From: Stutzerimonas stutzeri
Lineage (GTDB): Bacteria > Pseudomonadota > Gammaproteobacteria > Pseudomonadales > Pseudomonadaceae
DNA: 64,000 bases
Direction of reading: 5' to 3'
NCBI RefSeq assembly: GCF_000219605.1
Contig: NC_015740.1
Span: 1,550,001 to 1,614,000 of the forward strand
The translations under genes and the position numbers were made by a program. The notes beneath the pieces are model-generated. The model did no database searches. It was not told the origin of the DNA and saw only the letters and a list, made by a program, of their open reading frames with translations. Shown one piece after another: positions 27,896 to 37,376 of the stretch; position 1 is the stretch's first letter; each line of letters starts with the position of its first letter.

Positions 27896-29086
27896 ATGAA
27901 CGAATCGCAAAGCTCCCCTGCCGGGAGCTGGCTCAGCGTGATCGCACTGGCGCTGGCCGCCTTCATCTTCAACACCACCGAGTTCGTCCCTGTGGCGCTG
28001 CTCAGTGACATCGGCCGCTCGTTCGACATGCCGCCATCCCAGGTCGGGCTGATGCTGACCATCTACGCCTGGGTGGTTGCACTGATGTCGCTGCCGATGA
28101 TGCTGCTGACGCGCAATTTCGAGCGGCGCGCGCTGCTGATCCTGGTCTTCGTGGTGTTCATCGGCAGCCATCTGGTTTCGAGCGTGGCGTCTAGCTACGG
28201 CATGCTGATGCTCAGCCGGATCGGCATCGCCCTGGCGCACGCGGTGTTCTGGTCGATCACCGCATCGCTGGCGGTGCGTGTCGCGCCCGCAGGCAAGCAG
28301 GCACAAGCCCTGGGCCTGCTGGCAACCGGCAGTGCGCTGGCGATGGTGCTGGGAATTCCGCTGGGGCGCGTGGTGGGCGAGGCGCTGGACTGGCGTACCA
28401 CCTTCCTGGCCATCGGCGTGATTGCCGCGCTGGTGCTGGTCGTCCTGGCGCGTACGCTGCCATCGCTGCCGAGCCAGAATTCCGGTTCGTTGCGGAGCCT
28501 GCCGGTGCTGTTGAAGCGCCCTGCGCTGTTGACTGCCTATGTGCTGACCGCGCTGGTCATCACCGCGCAATTCACCGCCTACACCTACATCGAGCCCTTT
28601 GCGCAAACCGTCGCGCACCTGAGCGGCGACATGACCACCGTCCTGCTGTTGCTGTTCGGCGGTGCTGGTCTGCTCGGCTCACTGCTGTTCAGCCGTTACA
28701 GCGGACGCTATCCACGGGGCTTTCTGATTGCGGCGATCTCGGTCATGGCGACCTGCCTGCTGCTGTTGCTGCCGGCCTCGCGCGAGAGTTCGCTGCTCGG
28801 TGCGGTGGTGGTGATCTGGGGTATCGCCGGGATGTGCTTCGGCCTGGCCGTGCAATCGAAGGTACTGAACCTGGCGTCGGACGCGACCGACGTCGCCATG
28901 GCTATGTTCTCCGGCATCTACAACGTCGGAATCGGCGGCGGCGCCTTGCTTGGCAGCCTCGTTGTCAGCCATCTGGGGCTGCGTGAGATCGGCGTGGCTG
29001 CCGGCTTGCTCGCTGTCGCCGGCCTGTTGCTGTGTGGCGTCGCCACCTACCGGTTCTCTCGAACCGCCAGCACGCCGGCGGTATAG
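27896..29086 (+). CDS. MFS efflux transporter, SotB-like
   Basis: A 396-residue major-facilitator protein with twelve predicted membrane segments. The N-terminus [21 protein letters not shown] is characteristic of SotB (YdeA)-type sugar/arabinose exporters and related DHA1 drug exporters. The MFS motif between TM2 and TM3 is weak. Start placed at 27896 (MNESQSS) because upstream residues are basic and not family-like; no good ribosome-binding site is seen. Substrate unknown. Confidence 0.82.
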   Translation: MNESQSSPAGSWLSVIALALAAFIFNTTEFVPVALLSDIGRSFDMPPSQVGLMLTIYAWVVALMSLPMMLLTRNFERRALLILVFVVFIGSHLVSSVASSYGMLMLSRIGIALAHAVFWSITASLAVRVAPAGKQAQALGLLATGSALAMVLGIPLGRVVGEALDWRTTFLAIGVIAALVLVVLARTLPSLPSQNSGSLRSLPVLLKRPALLTAYVLTALVITAQFTAYTYIEPFAQTVAHLSGDMTTVLLLLFGGAGLLGSLLFSRYSGRYPRGFLIAAISVMATCLLLLLPASRESSLLGAVVVIWGIAGMCFGLAVQSKVLNLASDATDVAMAMFSGIYNVGIGGGALLGSLVVSHLGLREIGVAAGLLAVAGLLLCGVATYRFSRTASTPAV

Positions 29087-29150
29087 CTGCCAGCTCTGGC
29101 CCTCGGTGCAGAGCAGTCCGCGAACGAAATCTCGGCTGCCCTGGTTACCG

Positions 29151-31151
29151 TCAGGCGTGCGGCTTGTTGCGAATGGTCTTCATCAGATCATCCGGCGTGA
29201 TGTGCCCGACCACGCTGGCGGCGCTACCCGGCTGCGGCAGGTCGAGGATGTGGCCTTTCATCTTGCCGATCACGTGCATCTCGCAGGGTTTGCAGTCGAA
29301 CTTCAGCGTCAGCACCTCGTCACCGTGCACCAGCTGCATCGGCGCGACCTTCGTGCGCACGCCGGTGACGCCCTTGGCCTGCTTCGGGCACAGATTGAAG
29401 GAGAAGCGCAGGCAGTGCTTGGTGATCATCACTGGCACTTCGCCGGTTTCCTCGTGGGCCTCGTACGCCGCGTCGATCAGTTGCACACCGTAACGGTGAT
29501 AGAAGGTCCGGGCCTTCTCGTTGTAGACGTTGTAGAGAAACGACAGGTGCGATTCTGGATAGACCGGCGGTGGCACGCTGACCGGCTTGCGCCCGCCGCG
29601 CGGGCGGATGGCTTCGCGCGCTTCGGTCAGTGCCTCGATGGCCTCGCGGCGCAGCGCCTTGAGTTGCGAGTTGGGGATGAAGAACGCCTGCGGCGCATCC
29701 ACCTCGACCTCTTCGGCGTGGTAGATGGTGGTGCCCAGCTGGCTTAGCAGGTCGGCGATCTGGCCGGGCACCTGCTCGGGCTTCTTCGCTTCGCCGAAGG
29801 GGCCGGGCAGGGTGGCCGTGGCATAGGCGCCTTCCTCGCTGGTGACATGCAGCTCCAGCTCATCGGCGCGCAATTTTGCCAGCCACCGCACACCGATGCG
29901 GCGCTCGGCGGAGGTCTTGAGCAGTGCGTTCTGCCAGTTGTGGTCCAGGTTGCGGTTGAGCGGATGGTTCGGGCGCACCTGGCGCATCGCGGCGGGCATT
30001 TCGTTGGGTTCGACGCGGTACTGCCAGAACGGCTGACCGTCTTCCTCGAACTGCTTCAGCGGCTCGACCACGCTGGCACGGAAACCCACCACCTCGCGCT
30101 TGATCAGCACGTTGAGGCCGTCGCCGTTTGAGAGCGGCTCGCGGGTCTGCACGGTCAGGTCATGCTTGCCGACCTTGAGCACTTCACCCACGGCGAGGCC
30201 GGTGAAGGTCGGCGAGTCGAAGGCGCCGATGTCGATCTTGCGGTCGGTGACGAAGTAGTCGGTGCTGCCGCGGTGGAACGTCTTGTCCGGGTCCGGGACG
30301 AAAAAGTGATCGGTGCGGCCGCTGGAGGCGCGGGCAAGGTCAGGGCGCTCGGCAAGAATGCCGTCCAGGCGCTGGCGGTAGTAAGCGGTGATGTTCTTCA
30401 CGTAGCTCACATCCTTGTAGCGCCCCTCGATCTTGAACGAACGCACGCCGGCATCCACCAGCGCGCTCAGGTTGGCGCTCTGGTTGTTGTCCTTCATCGA
30501 CAGCAGGTGCTTTTCGAAGGCCACCACGCGGCCCTGATCGTCCTTCAGCGTGTAGGGCAGGCGACAGGCCTGCGAGCAGTCGCCGCGATTGGCGCTGCGC
30601 CCGGTCTGCGCGTGGCTGATATTGCACTGCCCGGAAAACGCCACGCACAGCGCGCCGTGGATGAAGAATTCCAGGGTCGAATCCACTTCGTCGTAGATCG
30701 CGCGGATTTCCTGCAGGTTCAGCTCGCGGGCGAGGACCAGCTGCGAGAAACCGGCCTTGTCGAGGAACTTGGCCCGTTCCAGCGTGCGGATATCGGTCTG
30801 GGTGCTGGCATGGATCTCGATGGGCGGAATATCCAGCTCCATGATGCCCATGTCCTGCACGATCAGCGCGTCAACGCCGATCTCGTACAGCTGTTGGATC
30901 AGCGCGCGCGCTGCTTCCAGTTCGTTGTCGTGCAGGATGGTGTTCAGCGTGACGAACACCCGCGCGTGGAACAGATGGGCAAATTTCACCAGCTCGGCGA
31001 TGTCGGCCACGCTGTTCTCGGCGTTGTGCCGGGCACCAAAGCTGGGGCCGCCGATGTACACCGCATCGGCGCCATGCAGGATGGCCTCGCGGGCGATGCT
31101 GGCGTCACGGGCAGGGGCGAGCAGTTCGAGATGGTGCTTGGGAAGGGACAT
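29151..31151 (-). CDS. rlhA: 23S rRNA 5-hydroxycytidine C2501 synthase, U32 peptidase family
   Basis: A 666-residue protein of the U32 'collagenase-like' family with the C-terminal DUF3656 extension. It matches E. coli RlhA (YdcP), which hydroxylates C2501 of 23S rRNA. U32 features include LLAPARDASIAREAILHGADAVYIGG at the N-terminus, EFFIHGALCVAFSGQC, and the Cys cluster of the NRGDCSQACRLPY segment. Length distinguishes it from TrhP (YegQ, ~450 aa). ATG at 31151 is preferred; a GTG six bases earlier is possible. The neighbours give no functional hint. Confidence 0.85.
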   Translation of the reverse strand: MSLPKHHLELLAPARDASIAREAILHGADAVYIGGPSFGARHNAENSVADIAELVKFAHLFHARVFVTLNTILHDNELEAARALIQQLYEIGVDALIVQDMGIMELDIPPIEIHASTQTDIRTLERAKFLDKAGFSQLVLARELNLQEIRAIYDEVDSTLEFFIHGALCVAFSGQCNISHAQTGRSANRGDCSQACRLPYTLKDDQGRVVAFEKHLLSMKDNNQSANLSALVDAGVRSFKIEGRYKDVSYVKNITAYYRQRLDGILAERPDLARASSGRTDHFFVPDPDKTFHRGSTDYFVTDRKIDIGAFDSPTFTGLAVGEVLKVGKHDLTVQTREPLSNGDGLNVLIKREVVGFRASVVEPLKQFEEDGQPFWQYRVEPNEMPAAMRQVRPNHPLNRNLDHNWQNALLKTSAERRIGVRWLAKLRADELELHVTSEEGAYATATLPGPFGEAKKPEQVPGQIADLLSQLGTTIYHAEEVEVDAPQAFFIPNSQLKALRREAIEALTEAREAIRPRGGRKPVSVPPPVYPESHLSFLYNVYNEKARTFYHRYGVQLIDAAYEAHEETGEVPVMITKHCLRFSFNLCPKQAKGVTGVRTKVAPMQLVHGDEVLTLKFDCKPCEMHVIGKMKGHILDLPQPGSAASVVGHITPDDLMKTIRNKPHA

Positions 31152-31298
31152 GGGCACGGACCGGCTGTGTTTCGAGGTCGTGCATTGTAAAGACTTGCCG
31201 CGCAGCGTCTATGCGCAACGCCTCCGTTGGCGACGATCTGTTGCCGCCGAGCCGGGAGCCTGCGTGGCCGGCATGCAGGCTCGTCGCCGGCGGTCTGC

Positions 31299-32333
31299 CT
31301 AGCCGCGGCCCTGCTGCATCAGGGCCGTCATGGCCTGCCGCAGGTAATCGATCACCTCGGGCGCTACCCAGGTGCCGGCCTGCAACTCCGGTTCCTGCTG
31401 CTCGGCCTGCTGGATTCGGCGCTGGGTGTCGGCGTTCGGGCCGGCGTAGGCGCTGAACAACTCACCCCAGCGGCGTGCCAGTGCGATCACCCGCTCGTGC
31501 TCCGGCGGGAGACGCTCGCTACGGCAGCGCTGAAGCTGCGCGAGCAGTTCCGGCCATTGGCGCAGGCTTGCGGCGTAATGCGTGCGCATGTGGGCGAACT
31601 CGTCGTCCGTCAGGTGGCGCCGGTAGATCGCCAGGCGGTATTCGGCGAACGCCGCCAGCACATAGTCGCGCATGGCCTGGCTGACGCCGGTTCGCTGCTG
31701 CAGCCCTGGCTCGGCTGCGTGCATGGTGTCGAGCCTGGTCAGCAGGGCTGGGTCCTGTGCGGTGTCGCGCTCGAGCTGGATCATCCAGTCCCGCGCCAGC
31801 CGCTGTGCTTGCTCAGCCTGCGGCGGTACGCCGGCCTCCATCAGTGCCTTGGCCTGCTCAGCCAGGGCGGGCCAGGCACTGGTGCCTTGGTCGAGGCGTT
31901 CGGTGAAGGCCAGCCTGGCCAGTTCGTCGGCGGAAAAGTGCTTTTCGTACATGATCATCGATCCCAGGGTATCCAGTAGGTCGGTCAGCGCGGGTTCTTC
32001 GCCCAGAACGTAGCGCTCGCGCAGCCTGTGCAATCGGCTGCGCAGGCGCTGGAGGCTCTGCAACTGGCGATCGAGCTGCAGCAATTGCTGGTCGATCAGT
32101 CCGGGCAGGGAAACCGCGCGCTGGTTCAACAGGGCTCCGATGTCGGTCAGCGACAGGCCAAGGCCACGCAGTGCCTGGATGTGATGCAGGCGCTCGACGT
32201 CCTTGCGGTCGTAGAGCCGATAACCGGCATCGGAGCGTGCGGACGGTTTGAGCAGATCAAGGTTGTCGTAGTGATGCAGCGTCCGGACGGTCACGCCGGA
32301 GCGCTTGGCCAGTTCGCCTACCTTGAGCAACAT
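31299..32333 (-). CDS. MerR-family regulator with TipAS-like effector domain
   Basis: A 344-residue regulator. The N-terminal MerR helix-turn-helix reads LLKVGELAKRSGVTVRTLHHYDN, with the wing RSDAGYRLYDRKDVERL. A dimerisation coiled coil (about 75-115) follows, then a C-terminal helical region resembling the TipA antibiotic-recognition domain (YEKHFSADELARLAF, WPALAEQAKALMEAGV). TipA-type regulators bind drugs or small hydrophobic molecules. An AAGGAG site fixes the start at 32333. No adjacent efflux gene is obviously its target. Confidence 0.82.
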   Translation of the reverse strand: MLLKVGELAKRSGVTVRTLHHYDNLDLLKPSARSDAGYRLYDRKDVERLHHIQALRGLGLSLTDIGALLNQRAVSLPGLIDQQLLQLDRQLQSLQRLRSRLHRLRERYVLGEEPALTDLLDTLGSMIMYEKHFSADELARLAFTERLDQGTSAWPALAEQAKALMEAGVPPQAEQAQRLARDWMIQLERDTAQDPALLTRLDTMHAAEPGLQQRTGVSQAMRDYVLAAFAEYRLAIYRRHLTDDEFAHMRTHYAASLRQWPELLAQLQRCRSERLPPEHERVIALARRWGELFSAYAGPNADTQRRIQQAEQQEPELQAGTWVAPEVIDYLRQAMTALMQQGRG

Positions 32334-32490
32334 TGATGTCTCCTTTTCGTTTCGCACGGCAGGGATCGTCGGGGCTGACGCTGCGTGAGGGTCAAGCGGC
32401 AGGAACGGATTTTTTTCGAAGGGGGCGGGCTCGGCTATGAAACCGCCCATGGCAGCGAACGCAGGTCGATCGCGACGGGGCGCAGGTTGC

Positions 32491-32892
32491 TCATAACCCA
32501 CCCAGCAAATCGTGCGCATCGAGCAGGCGCCAGGCGATTTCCGGGCGCTGCGCCAGACCGCGGCGAACGGCGGCGGCAATGGCGGGGCGGGTCTTGCGGC
32601 AGAGGCCGGGTTGCTCGGCGAACTCGATGGCGATGCCGCGCATGCTGCGCACTTCGTTGTGGCCGGGGGCGATCGTCATGCGAATGCCCAGCTGTTCGAA
32701 CATGCGCTGCTGCAGCCGCTCCAGTTCCTCCAGACTCTGCACGTTGGCCAGACGCTCGAGCAGGCGGTTTTCCTCGTGGCGGGTGAGCAGCAGGATGCGC
32801 ACGTCGGCGCCCGGTGCTTCCAGCAGCTCGTCCCGCCGACAGGTGCAGGTGCCGGGTGGGCAGGATTGGCGAATCGGCGGTTGGCTGTTCAT
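32491..32892 (-). CDS. Conserved hypothetical protein with N-terminal Cys cluster, 133 aa
   Basis: The N-terminus has four clustered cysteines and arginines (CPPGTCTCRRDELL with an earlier QSC), which may bind metal or form disulfides. The rest is helical and charged (LLTRHEENRLLERLANVQSLEELERL). The second half contains APGHNEVRSMRGIAIEF. No signal peptide. Codon use matches the chromosome, and the gene is isolated and divergent from the CAP gene. Family not recognised. Confidence 0.6.
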   Translation of the reverse strand: MNSQPPIRQSCPPGTCTCRRDELLEAPGADVRILLLTRHEENRLLERLANVQSLEELERLQQRMFEQLGIRMTIAPGHNEVRSMRGIAIEFAEQPGLCRKTRPAIAAAVRRGLAQRPEIAWRLLDAHDLLGGL

Positions 32893-33043
32893 GGCGCCTG
32901 ATCATAGCCAAGGCCGCCAGCGGCGCCCAGCCGGTGGCCTTGTGCCGCTGCGGTGATGACAAGCGCGGCGGTGTCGCGCACCATGGCGCCAGTTTCCGCG
33001 CCGGGTGCGCGTCGTTCCGTCAGGGAATTGCTGGAGAACTGTC

Positions 33044-33880
33044 ATGCGTGTTCTGTCATCCGTCCTGCTGCTGGCGACCCTTTGCGTTGCCGGCACCGCT
33101 GCGGCCGAGGAGGCCCGGCTGGTCGAGTCGATCAATGCCTACCGTGGCGAGGTGCAGCGCTGCGGCAGCAAGGCCAGCGAGGAGCTGCCGCCACTCACGG
33201 CCGATTCGCGGCTGAACTTGCCGGTCGGCGCCGCCGGTGACCTGCAGGATGCCTTGTCCCGCGCTGGCTACCCGATGGTCACGGTGCAGGCGATCACGCT
33301 GTCCGGTCCGCGGGATGCCCAGGCGGCGATGCAGGCGCTGCGCGAAAGCTTCTGCCGGGTGATCCTCGATCCTCAGTTCACCGATATCGGCGTCAGCCGC
33401 GAAGGTCGCGACTGGCGCATCGTGGTGGCGCGGCCGCTGCTCGATGGTCGCCTCGGCGACTGGCAGGCCGAAGGGCAGAAGCTGCTGGAACAGATCAATC
33501 GTGCCCGGGCCTCGGCGCGCCGTTGCGGTAGCCAGGATTTCGCCGCCGCGCGGCCGCTGGCCTGGAACGCGACGTTGGGCAGCACCGCCGAGGCTCACAG
33601 TCGGGCGATGGCCAATCGCAACTTCTTCAGTCACTTGAGCGAGGACGGCCGTACGCCGGGCGATCGCGCCGAACTCGCCGGCTACGCCGGCAGCCTGGTC
33701 GGTGAGAACATCGCCGCGGCGCTGCCGACCGCGCGCAAGGTATTGGAAGGCTGGCTGGCCAGCCCGGGGCACTGCGCCAACCTGATGAACCCGGCGTACA
33801 CCGAGCTAGGCGCGGCCTATGCGGTCGATCCGCAGAGCGACGCGGCCATCTACTGGACGGCCATGTTCGGCGCCCCTTGA
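33044..33880 (+). CDS. Exported CAP/SCP-domain protein with a degenerate first repeat
   Basis: A 278-residue secreted protein with a Sec signal peptide (1-22, ending TAAAE). The C-terminal half (about 148-278) is a CAP domain of the YkwD type: EQINRARASARRCG, AEAHSRAMANRNFFSH, GENIAAAL, SPGHCANLMNPAYTELG. The N-terminal half (about 24-140) appears to be a decayed copy: VESINAYRGEVQRCG and CRVILDPQFTDIG align with the same landmarks but the pocket histidines are missing. GGAG precedes the ATG. CAP proteins are extracytoplasmic; their bacterial role is unclear. Confidence 0.83.
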   Translation: MRVLSSVLLLATLCVAGTAAAEEARLVESINAYRGEVQRCGSKASEELPPLTADSRLNLPVGAAGDLQDALSRAGYPMVTVQAITLSGPRDAQAAMQALRESFCRVILDPQFTDIGVSREGRDWRIVVARPLLDGRLGDWQAEGQKLLEQINRARASARRCGSQDFAAARPLAWNATLGSTAEAHSRAMANRNFFSHLSEDGRTPGDRAELAGYAGSLVGENIAAALPTARKVLEGWLASPGHCANLMNPAYTELGAAYAVDPQSDAAIYWTAMFGAP

Positions 33881-33968
33881 ACGGCAAGTCGAGCCCCTCG
33901 TTGCTTCCAATGAGCGATCGGGGCCGGTGTGCTGTCAGAGAAGCCTGTTGCCACAGACAGGGTTGCCC

Positions 33969-35915
33969 TTGACCGATATTCCCACCCACCAGGATCTGCC
34001 GCCCGTGCTGGCCGGCCCGTTGCTGCGTCGAGCCGAGCCTGGCGGTCTGACCTTCTGGCTGATCGCGTCACGCGTGCTCGAGCTGTCGCTGATCCTTGAA
34101 AGCCCCCAGGCCGGCCAGCAGCGGCGCATTCGACTCGAAGGCGAGGCCTGCCAGCGGCTGCGGCTTGGCCATCATGCGGTGCTGCACCTCATCCGTTTCA
34201 CGCCCGATGCAGCGCTGCCCGGCGACTGCCTGATCGAGTACGACCTTTTGCTCCACGAGGGCGAGCAGCAGCGGGGCATCGCCGACTGGGCGCCACACCT
34301 GCTGCACGACGGCGCCACGCGGCCGAGCTTCGTCATCAAGTCGCGGCTCGACCGCGTGCTGCACGGCTCCTGTCGCAAACCGCACCATGCGGCCGCGGAT
34401 GGGCTGCTGTGCGTGGATGAGCTGGTGCGCCGCGGCTTGACCGATCCGGACGCGCGCCCGGCAGTGCTGCTGATGACCGGCGACCAGGTCTACGCCGATG
34501 ATGTCGCTGGGCCGATGCTGGTTGCCATCCACGCGCTGATGCGCCGGCTGGGCCTGTACGGCGAGCATCTCCAGGGCGCGGTGGTGGATGACAGCGATGA
34601 ACTGCTGGCCCTCCCGGCCACCTACTACCGGCGCGAGCAATTGCTGCCCGCGTTCAAGTCCAACGAGGCGTTGCGCGAACGCTTCTTCGGCGGTGTGGAA
34701 AAGCCGGTGTTCACCACCGCCAACGGGCAGAACCACCTGATCACCCTCGCCGAAGTCATGGCCATGTACCTGCTGGTGTGGTCGCCCACGCCGTGGTCGC
34801 TGATCGAACCGGTGATGCCTGCGCTCGAGACGAAGCACGCCGAGCGCTATCGCCGCGAAGAGCACTGTCTGCGGGGGTTCCGGCGCACTTTGCCGCAGGC
34901 TGCGCGGGCGCTGGCCCATGTGCCGTCGTTGATGATCTTCGACGACCACGACATCACCGACGACTGGAACCTGTCGGCTCGCTGGGAGGAGACCGCCTAC
35001 GGTCACCCGCTGTCGCGGCGGATCATCGGCAATGCGCTCATCGCCTATCTGCTCTGCCAGGCCTGGGGCAATCAGCCCGAGCGTTTCGGCGCGCTGCTGG
35101 CGCAGGTGCAGCAGCTGCTGGAGGCTGCTCGGGATGGCTGGCTCGATTGCGCCGAACAGGACCGTCTCATCGAGACGCTGCTGCGTCTGGACGGCTGGGG
35201 CTACGAGTTGCCAAGCGAACCGCCGCTGGTGGTGCTCGACACCCGCACCCGGCGCTGGCGCAGCGAGCGCAATCTGAGTCGCCCTTCCGGCCTGATGGAT
35301 TGGGAGGCGCTTAGCGAACTGCAGCAGAACATCCTCGACAAGCCCTCGGTGCTGATCGTCTCGCCGGCGCCGATGTTCGGCGTCAAGCTGATCGAGGCGG
35401 TGCAGCGGGTGTTCAGCTGGGCCGGCCAGCCCTTGCTGGTGGATGCGGAAAACTGGATGGCCCACCGTGGTGCCGCGCACGTGATGATGAACATCTTCCG
35501 TCATTCGCGCACGCCCGGTAATTACGTGATCCTCTCCGGTGACGTGCATTACTCCTTCGTCTACGAAGTGCACATCCGCGCCCGCGACAGCGGGCCGAGG
35601 GTCTGGCAGATCACCAGCAGCGGGGTGAAGAACGAGTTTCCACGACGCCTGCTGGACTGGTTCGATCGCCTCAATCGCTGGCTGTATGCGCCCTGGTCGC
35701 CGCTGAACTGGCTGACCAAGCGGCGGCGCCTGGAAGTCGTGCCGCGTGTGCCGGACCGCAGCCAGGCGGGCGAGCGTCTGTGGAACGGCTCGGGCATCGG
35801 CCTGCTGGTGCTGGATGAGCAGGGCAGGCCGCGGGAAATCCTCCAGCTGAACGCCGATGGCTCGGCTCCGGTGGCCTTCCTCCACGAGCGCAGCCGGTCG
35901 GGCTGCGATCGGTAG
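33969..35915 (+). CDS. PhoD-like metallophosphatase family protein
   Basis: A protein of about 648 residues with calcineurin-like/PhoD metal motifs: LLMTGDQVYADDV, MIFDDHDITDDWN and VILSGDVHYSFVYE. No signal peptide is seen, unlike classical secreted PhoD, so it may act in the cytosol. The start is uncertain. A TTG at 33969 has CAGGG six bases upstream and is preferred; a TTG at 33963 or GTG near 33927 are alternatives, and no ATG is suitably placed. It follows the CAP gene closely on the same strand. Confidence 0.75.
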   Translation: MTDIPTHQDLPPVLAGPLLRRAEPGGLTFWLIASRVLELSLILESPQAGQQRRIRLEGEACQRLRLGHHAVLHLIRFTPDAALPGDCLIEYDLLLHEGEQQRGIADWAPHLLHDGATRPSFVIKSRLDRVLHGSCRKPHHAAADGLLCVDELVRRGLTDPDARPAVLLMTGDQVYADDVAGPMLVAIHALMRRLGLYGEHLQGAVVDDSDELLALPATYYRREQLLPAFKSNEALRERFFGGVEKPVFTTANGQNHLITLAEVMAMYLLVWSPTPWSLIEPVMPALETKHAERYRREEHCLRGFRRTLPQAARALAHVPSLMIFDDHDITDDWNLSARWEETAYGHPLSRRIIGNALIAYLLCQAWGNQPERFGALLAQVQQLLEAARDGWLDCAEQDRLIETLLRLDGWGYELPSEPPLVVLDTRTRRWRSERNLSRPSGLMDWEALSELQQNILDKPSVLIVSPAPMFGVKLIEAVQRVFSWAGQPLLVDAENWMAHRGAAHVMMNIFRHSRTPGNYVILSGDVHYSFVYEVHIRARDSGPRVWQITSSGVKNEFPRRLLDWFDRLNRWLYAPWSPLNWLTKRRRLEVVPRVPDRSQAGERLWNGSGIGLLVLDEQGRPREILQLNADGSAPVAFLHERSRSGCDR

Positions 35916-35932
35916 AGAACGCGAAGCCTGCG

Positions 35933-36580
35933 TCAGGCGCCTCGCTCCATTTGCCTGACGGCCATTCGCTCGGTGCGCAGCTCGTCGAGGGCGTGGCGAG
36001 TGATCTGCACGGCTGCGCTGATCGACAGCAGCGCCATGATGCTGGCCACGATCAGGTCCGGCCAGCCCGCCCCAGTGCCGAACACACCCAGCGCCGCCAG
36101 CATCACGGCGATATTGCCCAGCGCATCGTTGCGGCTGCACAGCCAGACACTGCGCATGTTGCTGTCGCCTTCACGGTAGGCATAGAGCATGAGCGCCACG
36201 GCGACGTTGGCCAGCAGTGCGATGGTGCCGACGATGCCCATCGTCGTGGCCTGGGGCACGCTGGCATCGATGAAGTTGTCGATCGCGACTACCAGGATGA
36301 ACAGGCCGAACAGACCCATGGTCAGTGCCTTGGCCAGCGACGCCCGGGCCCGCATGACCACGCCCATGCCCAGCACGAACAGGCTGACACCGTAGTTGGC
36401 CGCATCGCCGAAGAAGTCCAGCGAGTCGGCCAGCAGCGAGACCGAACCGGCCCGCACGCCGGCGCCTATCTCCACGGCGAACATCGCCAGGTTGATCAGC
36501 AGCGCGATCCAGAGAATCCGCCGATAGCGCCCGCGCACCGCTGCGCTGGCGCAACCACTGTTGCAGCAATTTCCTGCCAT
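35933..36580 (-). CDS. Cation diffusion facilitator-type metal exporter, atypical sites
   Basis: A 215-residue inner-membrane protein of the CDF/cation-transporter superfamily with about six membrane helices. The N-terminus carries a Cys motif, GNCCNSGCA, suited to metal binding. The usual intramembrane zinc site His/Asp pairs are altered: ADSLDFFGD (D52, D55, D59) in one helix and SRNDALGN (N151, D152, N156) in the other. There is no C-terminal cytosolic domain. It is divergently transcribed from a MerR metalloregulator with a perfect operator between them, pointing to metal efflux. The metal is not known. Confidence 0.8.
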   Translation of the reverse strand: MAGNCCNSGCASAAVRGRYRRILWIALLINLAMFAVEIGAGVRAGSVSLLADSLDFFGDAANYGVSLFVLGMGVVMRARASLAKALTMGLFGLFILVVAIDNFIDASVPQATTMGIVGTIALLANVAVALMLYAYREGDSNMRSVWLCSRNDALGNIAVMLAALGVFGTGAGWPDLIVASIMALLSISAAVQITRHALDELRTERMAVRQMERGA

Positions 36581-36616
36581 GTACGTCGCCTCGGAATGTC
36601 GATGGCATTACGCTAA

Positions 36617-36637
36617 ACCCTGTAGCAACTACAGGGT
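36617..36637. promoter_or_regulatory. MerR-type operator between exporter and regulator
   Basis: ACCCTGTAG-CAA-CTACAGGGT is a perfect 9-bp inverted repeat with a 3-bp centre. It lies in the 63-bp divergent gap, seven bases before the merR start and 37 bp from the exporter start. Form and length match ZntR/CadR-class operators, which sit between -35 and -10 of the target promoter. Confidence 0.82.
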
Positions 36638-36643
36638 CAAGCC

Positions 36644-37081
36644 ATGTCTATCACCATCGGCAAACTCAGCCAGGCCACGGCTGTGAACGTGGAGACCATC
36701 CGCTACTACGAGCGCATCGGCCTGCTCGCGGCGCCGTTGCGGACGTCGTCCGGCTATCGCAGCTACACGGCTCAGGACGTGGCGCGGTTGCGGTTCATCA
36801 AGCGGGGGCGGGAGCTGGGCTTCTCTCTTGAAGAAATTCGCACGCTGGTCGAACTGGCCGATCAGCCGGGTCACGCCTGTAGCGATGTCGATCGCCTGGT
36901 TCAGACCCACCTGGTCGAAGTGCGCCAGCGCATCACCGACCTGCAGCGGCTCGAGGCGGAGTTGCAGCGCCTGGCCGGTTGCAATCAGTCGTCGGTGAAA
37001 GACTGCCGCATCATCGAAGCGCTTTCGGCAGCGGTACAGCAGGCCGGGCCCACTGTCGACGATCGCAGAACGACCAGCTAG
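36644..37081 (+). CDS. MerR-family metal-responsive regulator (ZntR/CadR-like)
   Basis: A 145-residue regulator: MerR DNA-binding domain (IGKLSQATAVNVETIRYYERIG, 5-26), a long dimerisation helix, and metal-binding cysteines C79 (HACSD), C113 (GCNQ) and C121 (KDCRI). This is the three-Cys arrangement of Zn/Cd/Hg/Pb sensors. It is divergent from the CDF-type exporter with a palindromic operator in between, so it most likely controls that gene and itself. The operator overlaps its own leader. Confidence 0.87.
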   Translation: MSITIGKLSQATAVNVETIRYYERIGLLAAPLRTSSGYRSYTAQDVARLRFIKRGRELGFSLEEIRTLVELADQPGHACSDVDRLVQTHLVEVRQRITDLQRLEAELQRLAGCNQSSVKDCRIIEALSAAVQQAGPTVDDRRTTS

Positions 37082-37124
37082 TACGGCACTCCAACGCACT
37101 GAACCCACTGCCGAGGACGCTGCC

Positions 37125-37268
37125 ATGATCGATCCAGACGACCCGCTCAAGGATGGACTGACCCCGCCCGATTACGACGAATACGGCGACGTGCCGGATT
37201 CCGGCGAGAACGCTGACGACAGCCAACCGAGTGACGAGCCGAACGCGGGAGAAAGCCCGCTGGGATAA
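37125..37268 (+). CDS. Small acidic protein, 47 aa
   Basis: An ATG at 37125 with GAGG eight bases upstream opens a 47-codon frame rich in Asp, Glu, Pro and Gly (MIDPDDPLKDGLTPPDYDEY at its start, ending GESPLG). It lies 43 bp after the merR stop on the same strand. Very acidic and probably unstructured. Similar short acidic proteins are familiar from pseudomonad genomes (from memory). Function unknown. Confidence 0.5.
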   Translation: MIDPDDPLKDGLTPPDYDEYGDVPDSGENADDSQPSDEPNAGESPLG

Positions 37269-37376
37269 CGCCTTCTGCCGGCGTGACTGGACAATTCTCC
37301 CCGCCCGGCCTAAAAAGCGCGCTGCGCCGGCCGCCCTGAGGCCGGTGCGGCATCCTTGGCTGAAGGCAGACCTACC

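Noticed and set aside
34068..36140. 690-codon open frame opposite the PhoD-like gene
   Set aside because: Antisense shadow; the plus strand carries clear metallophosphatase motifs.
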